The notes below the pieces were generated by a model that searched no databases, was not told where the DNA came from, and saw only the letters and a program-made list of their open reading frames with translations. DNA of 64,000 nucleotides, taken from positions 32,025,411-32,089,410 of the forward strand of contig NC_067131.1 of NCBI RefSeq assembly GCF_021347895.1, read 5' to 3'. The stretch is from Acanthochromis polyacanthus (taxonomy: Eukaryota; Chordata; Actinopteri; Pomacentridae). Below are positions 62,464 to 64,000 of the stretch, in pieces (position 1 is the first letter of the stretch; every line of letters begins with the position of its first letter). The translations under genes were made by a program, and so were the position numbers.

Positions 62464-64000
62464 CTGGAAGCAAAACCAGTAAAACCAGCTGGTTATCAGA
62501 CTGGAAACCAACCAGGCTTTAGAGGGAACGTCCTACTGACTGGAATGATACAGTAGGTTTTATCGTCGATACCAGATTTAATCTGAGGTAAAACCTGATG
62601 CTAACATTATAAAACCTCATGCTAACTTTATAAAACTTGATCCTAGCTTTACAAAACCTCTTGCTAACTTTATAAAACCTCATGCTACCTGTTCTTGAGA
62701 GCAGCTTTATTGTATTTCAGCTGTTTGAAATGCAGTTTACTGACCATAGAGAAGCTAACAGAAGCTACCAGATGGAAACACAGTAACCCACCCAGTCCTT
62801 GTTTACTCAGTTAAAGTTTCCACAGAAATCTGAACATTAGAGCTAAAGTTAACCATGTTAGCTGCACAGCATGCTAACACTAAGGATTGTCCTGTTGTAT
62901 GGCTAATAGTAATGCTAGCCCATTAGCCACGCAATATATTAACCCCGGAAACTTTGTATTGTTGTAGCTAATGCTAACATTAACCACATTAGCTCCACAA
63001 TGTGCTAACACTAAGGATCCTCCTGTCATTGTGGCTAATGCTAATGTTAGCTATATTAGCTACATTAGCAGAAGCAAACATCCCCAGAACCTTTGTTGAA
63101 CGTCTGCAAGTTAATGAGACAAACAAACTGAATATAGTGAATTTATGAGCTGCTGCAGGTTCCAGATGTTTAACTCAGAGTTCTGTCTGTCTGCAGGTTC
63201 CACGTTTTCTCTCCGCATATTTTGCTGATAGTTTCCAGCTGAAGCTTCTTCTGGCTGCTGATCAGAGAAAACAGAATCAGAGCAGCAGAACCAGAGGAGC
63301 TTCAACGGACCGCAGTTATTACGACACGAAATAAACCAGTAAAAACACAGCTAAACCAGTAAACACCCAGTAAACACTCATTTAAACCAGTAAACACCCA
63401 GTTTAGGACCCGTCTGTCTGTCTTTCATTGTTTCTTGTCTGTTTTTAAATATATGCTAAAGCTCATTCTATAATTTATGATCAATATCAGTCATCAGATT
63501 AATCAATAATTAAAGGAACACATCTGGAAAAATTATCAGAAATCAGACTGATTGAAATATTTCCAGTACTATTCCTTTAATATTTCTGGAATATCTGAAA
63601 AATATTTAATGTATTTATTATACTTTTCTTTAATATTTAAATTCTTGTCAAAAGAAAATACCTAACAATATATGTGGATAGAGAATAATATTATATAATA
63701 TATAATGTCAAATCACCACTCGGCAGGGAACTGAGAATTCAAGCTAGGTAGCTAGCGCTACAGCAAGCTAATGTAGAATAATGTTCATAGATTAACATGA
63801 AGGGAGCTAGTTAGCTAGGTAGCTAGCACTACAGCAAGCTAAAGTAGCATCATGTTCATAGCTTTACATGGAGTGATCAGAAATCAATCATTCACAAGGC
63901 GAAAGTATTGATAATCACTGATAATTATTGATAATTATGTATAATTGTTGATCATCACTGGTGGGTTTTTATCCTGCCACATGTTCGAGAACAGTTTGTG
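62464..64000. other. ANKRD22 upstream region, nothing further recognised
   Basis: Contains TTATAAAACCTCATGCTAAC repeats (62600-62690), GCTAATGCTAATGTTAGC-type runs (62880-63070) and two copies of GTTAGCTAGGTAGCTAGC-like sequence (63740-63840). The short first exon of ANKRD22 should be here or beyond the window. Confidence 0.4.

Overview
The window is nuclear DNA from a ray-finned fish, most likely a percomorph teleost. Evidence: GT-AG split genes whose proteins are clearly vertebrate, a vertebrate gene order, and a teleost-type repeat load (Tc1/mariner, hAT, piggyBac-like MITEs, L2 and RTE LINEs, a Penelope-like element, a tRNA-headed interspersed repeat, many minisatellites and long GT runs). 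All exon coordinates were read by hand from splice signals and reading frame; no alignment was run.

Layout. 1-5,040: a Penelope-like retroelement broken by a solo LTR and by a 3.8 kb insertion that itself carries a Tc1 transposon with a full-length transposase. 5,589-14,623: an MFAP4-like fibrinogen-domain gene (+), its introns loaded with an L2 LINE, a zinc-finger-bearing TIR element and a mariner-like deletion derivative. 15,896-21,173: MINPP1 (+). 22,789-27,450: ATAD1/Msp1 (-), tail to tail with MINPP1. 30,515-38,331: PTEN (+), head to head with ATAD1. 44,148-47,778: renalase RNLS (-). 49,380-56,524: an acid/gastric-type lipase (+). 61,176-62,463: ANKRD22 (-), whose short first exon was not found.

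The order and strands MINPP1(+) ATAD1(-) PTEN(+) RNLS(-) lipase(+) ANKRD22(-) match human 10q23, except that PAPSS2 is missing between MINPP1 and ATAD1 and an MFAP4-like gene lies upstream. The genes are not an operon; they share only ancestral linkage. Their products act in inositol phosphate hydrolysis (MINPP1), membrane-protein extraction at mitochondria (ATAD1), PI(3,4,5)P3 dephosphorylation (PTEN), flavin-dependent oxidation (RNLS) and lipid hydrolysis (lipase).

The most unusual signal is that two genes have their 3' splice site inside a tandem array. In PTEN intron 6 the polypyrimidine-CAG acceptor plus the first bases of exon 7 is repeated 23 times at a 28-bp period, and the real acceptor is the last copy. 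In MINPP1 the acceptor of exon 5 is the fifth copy of a 37-bp repeat. Other points of note: a one-base deficit in a C-run that breaks the lipase frame in exon 9; repeated transposon landings inside minisatellites; and a ZAD-like zinc-finger ORF inside a small TIR element.
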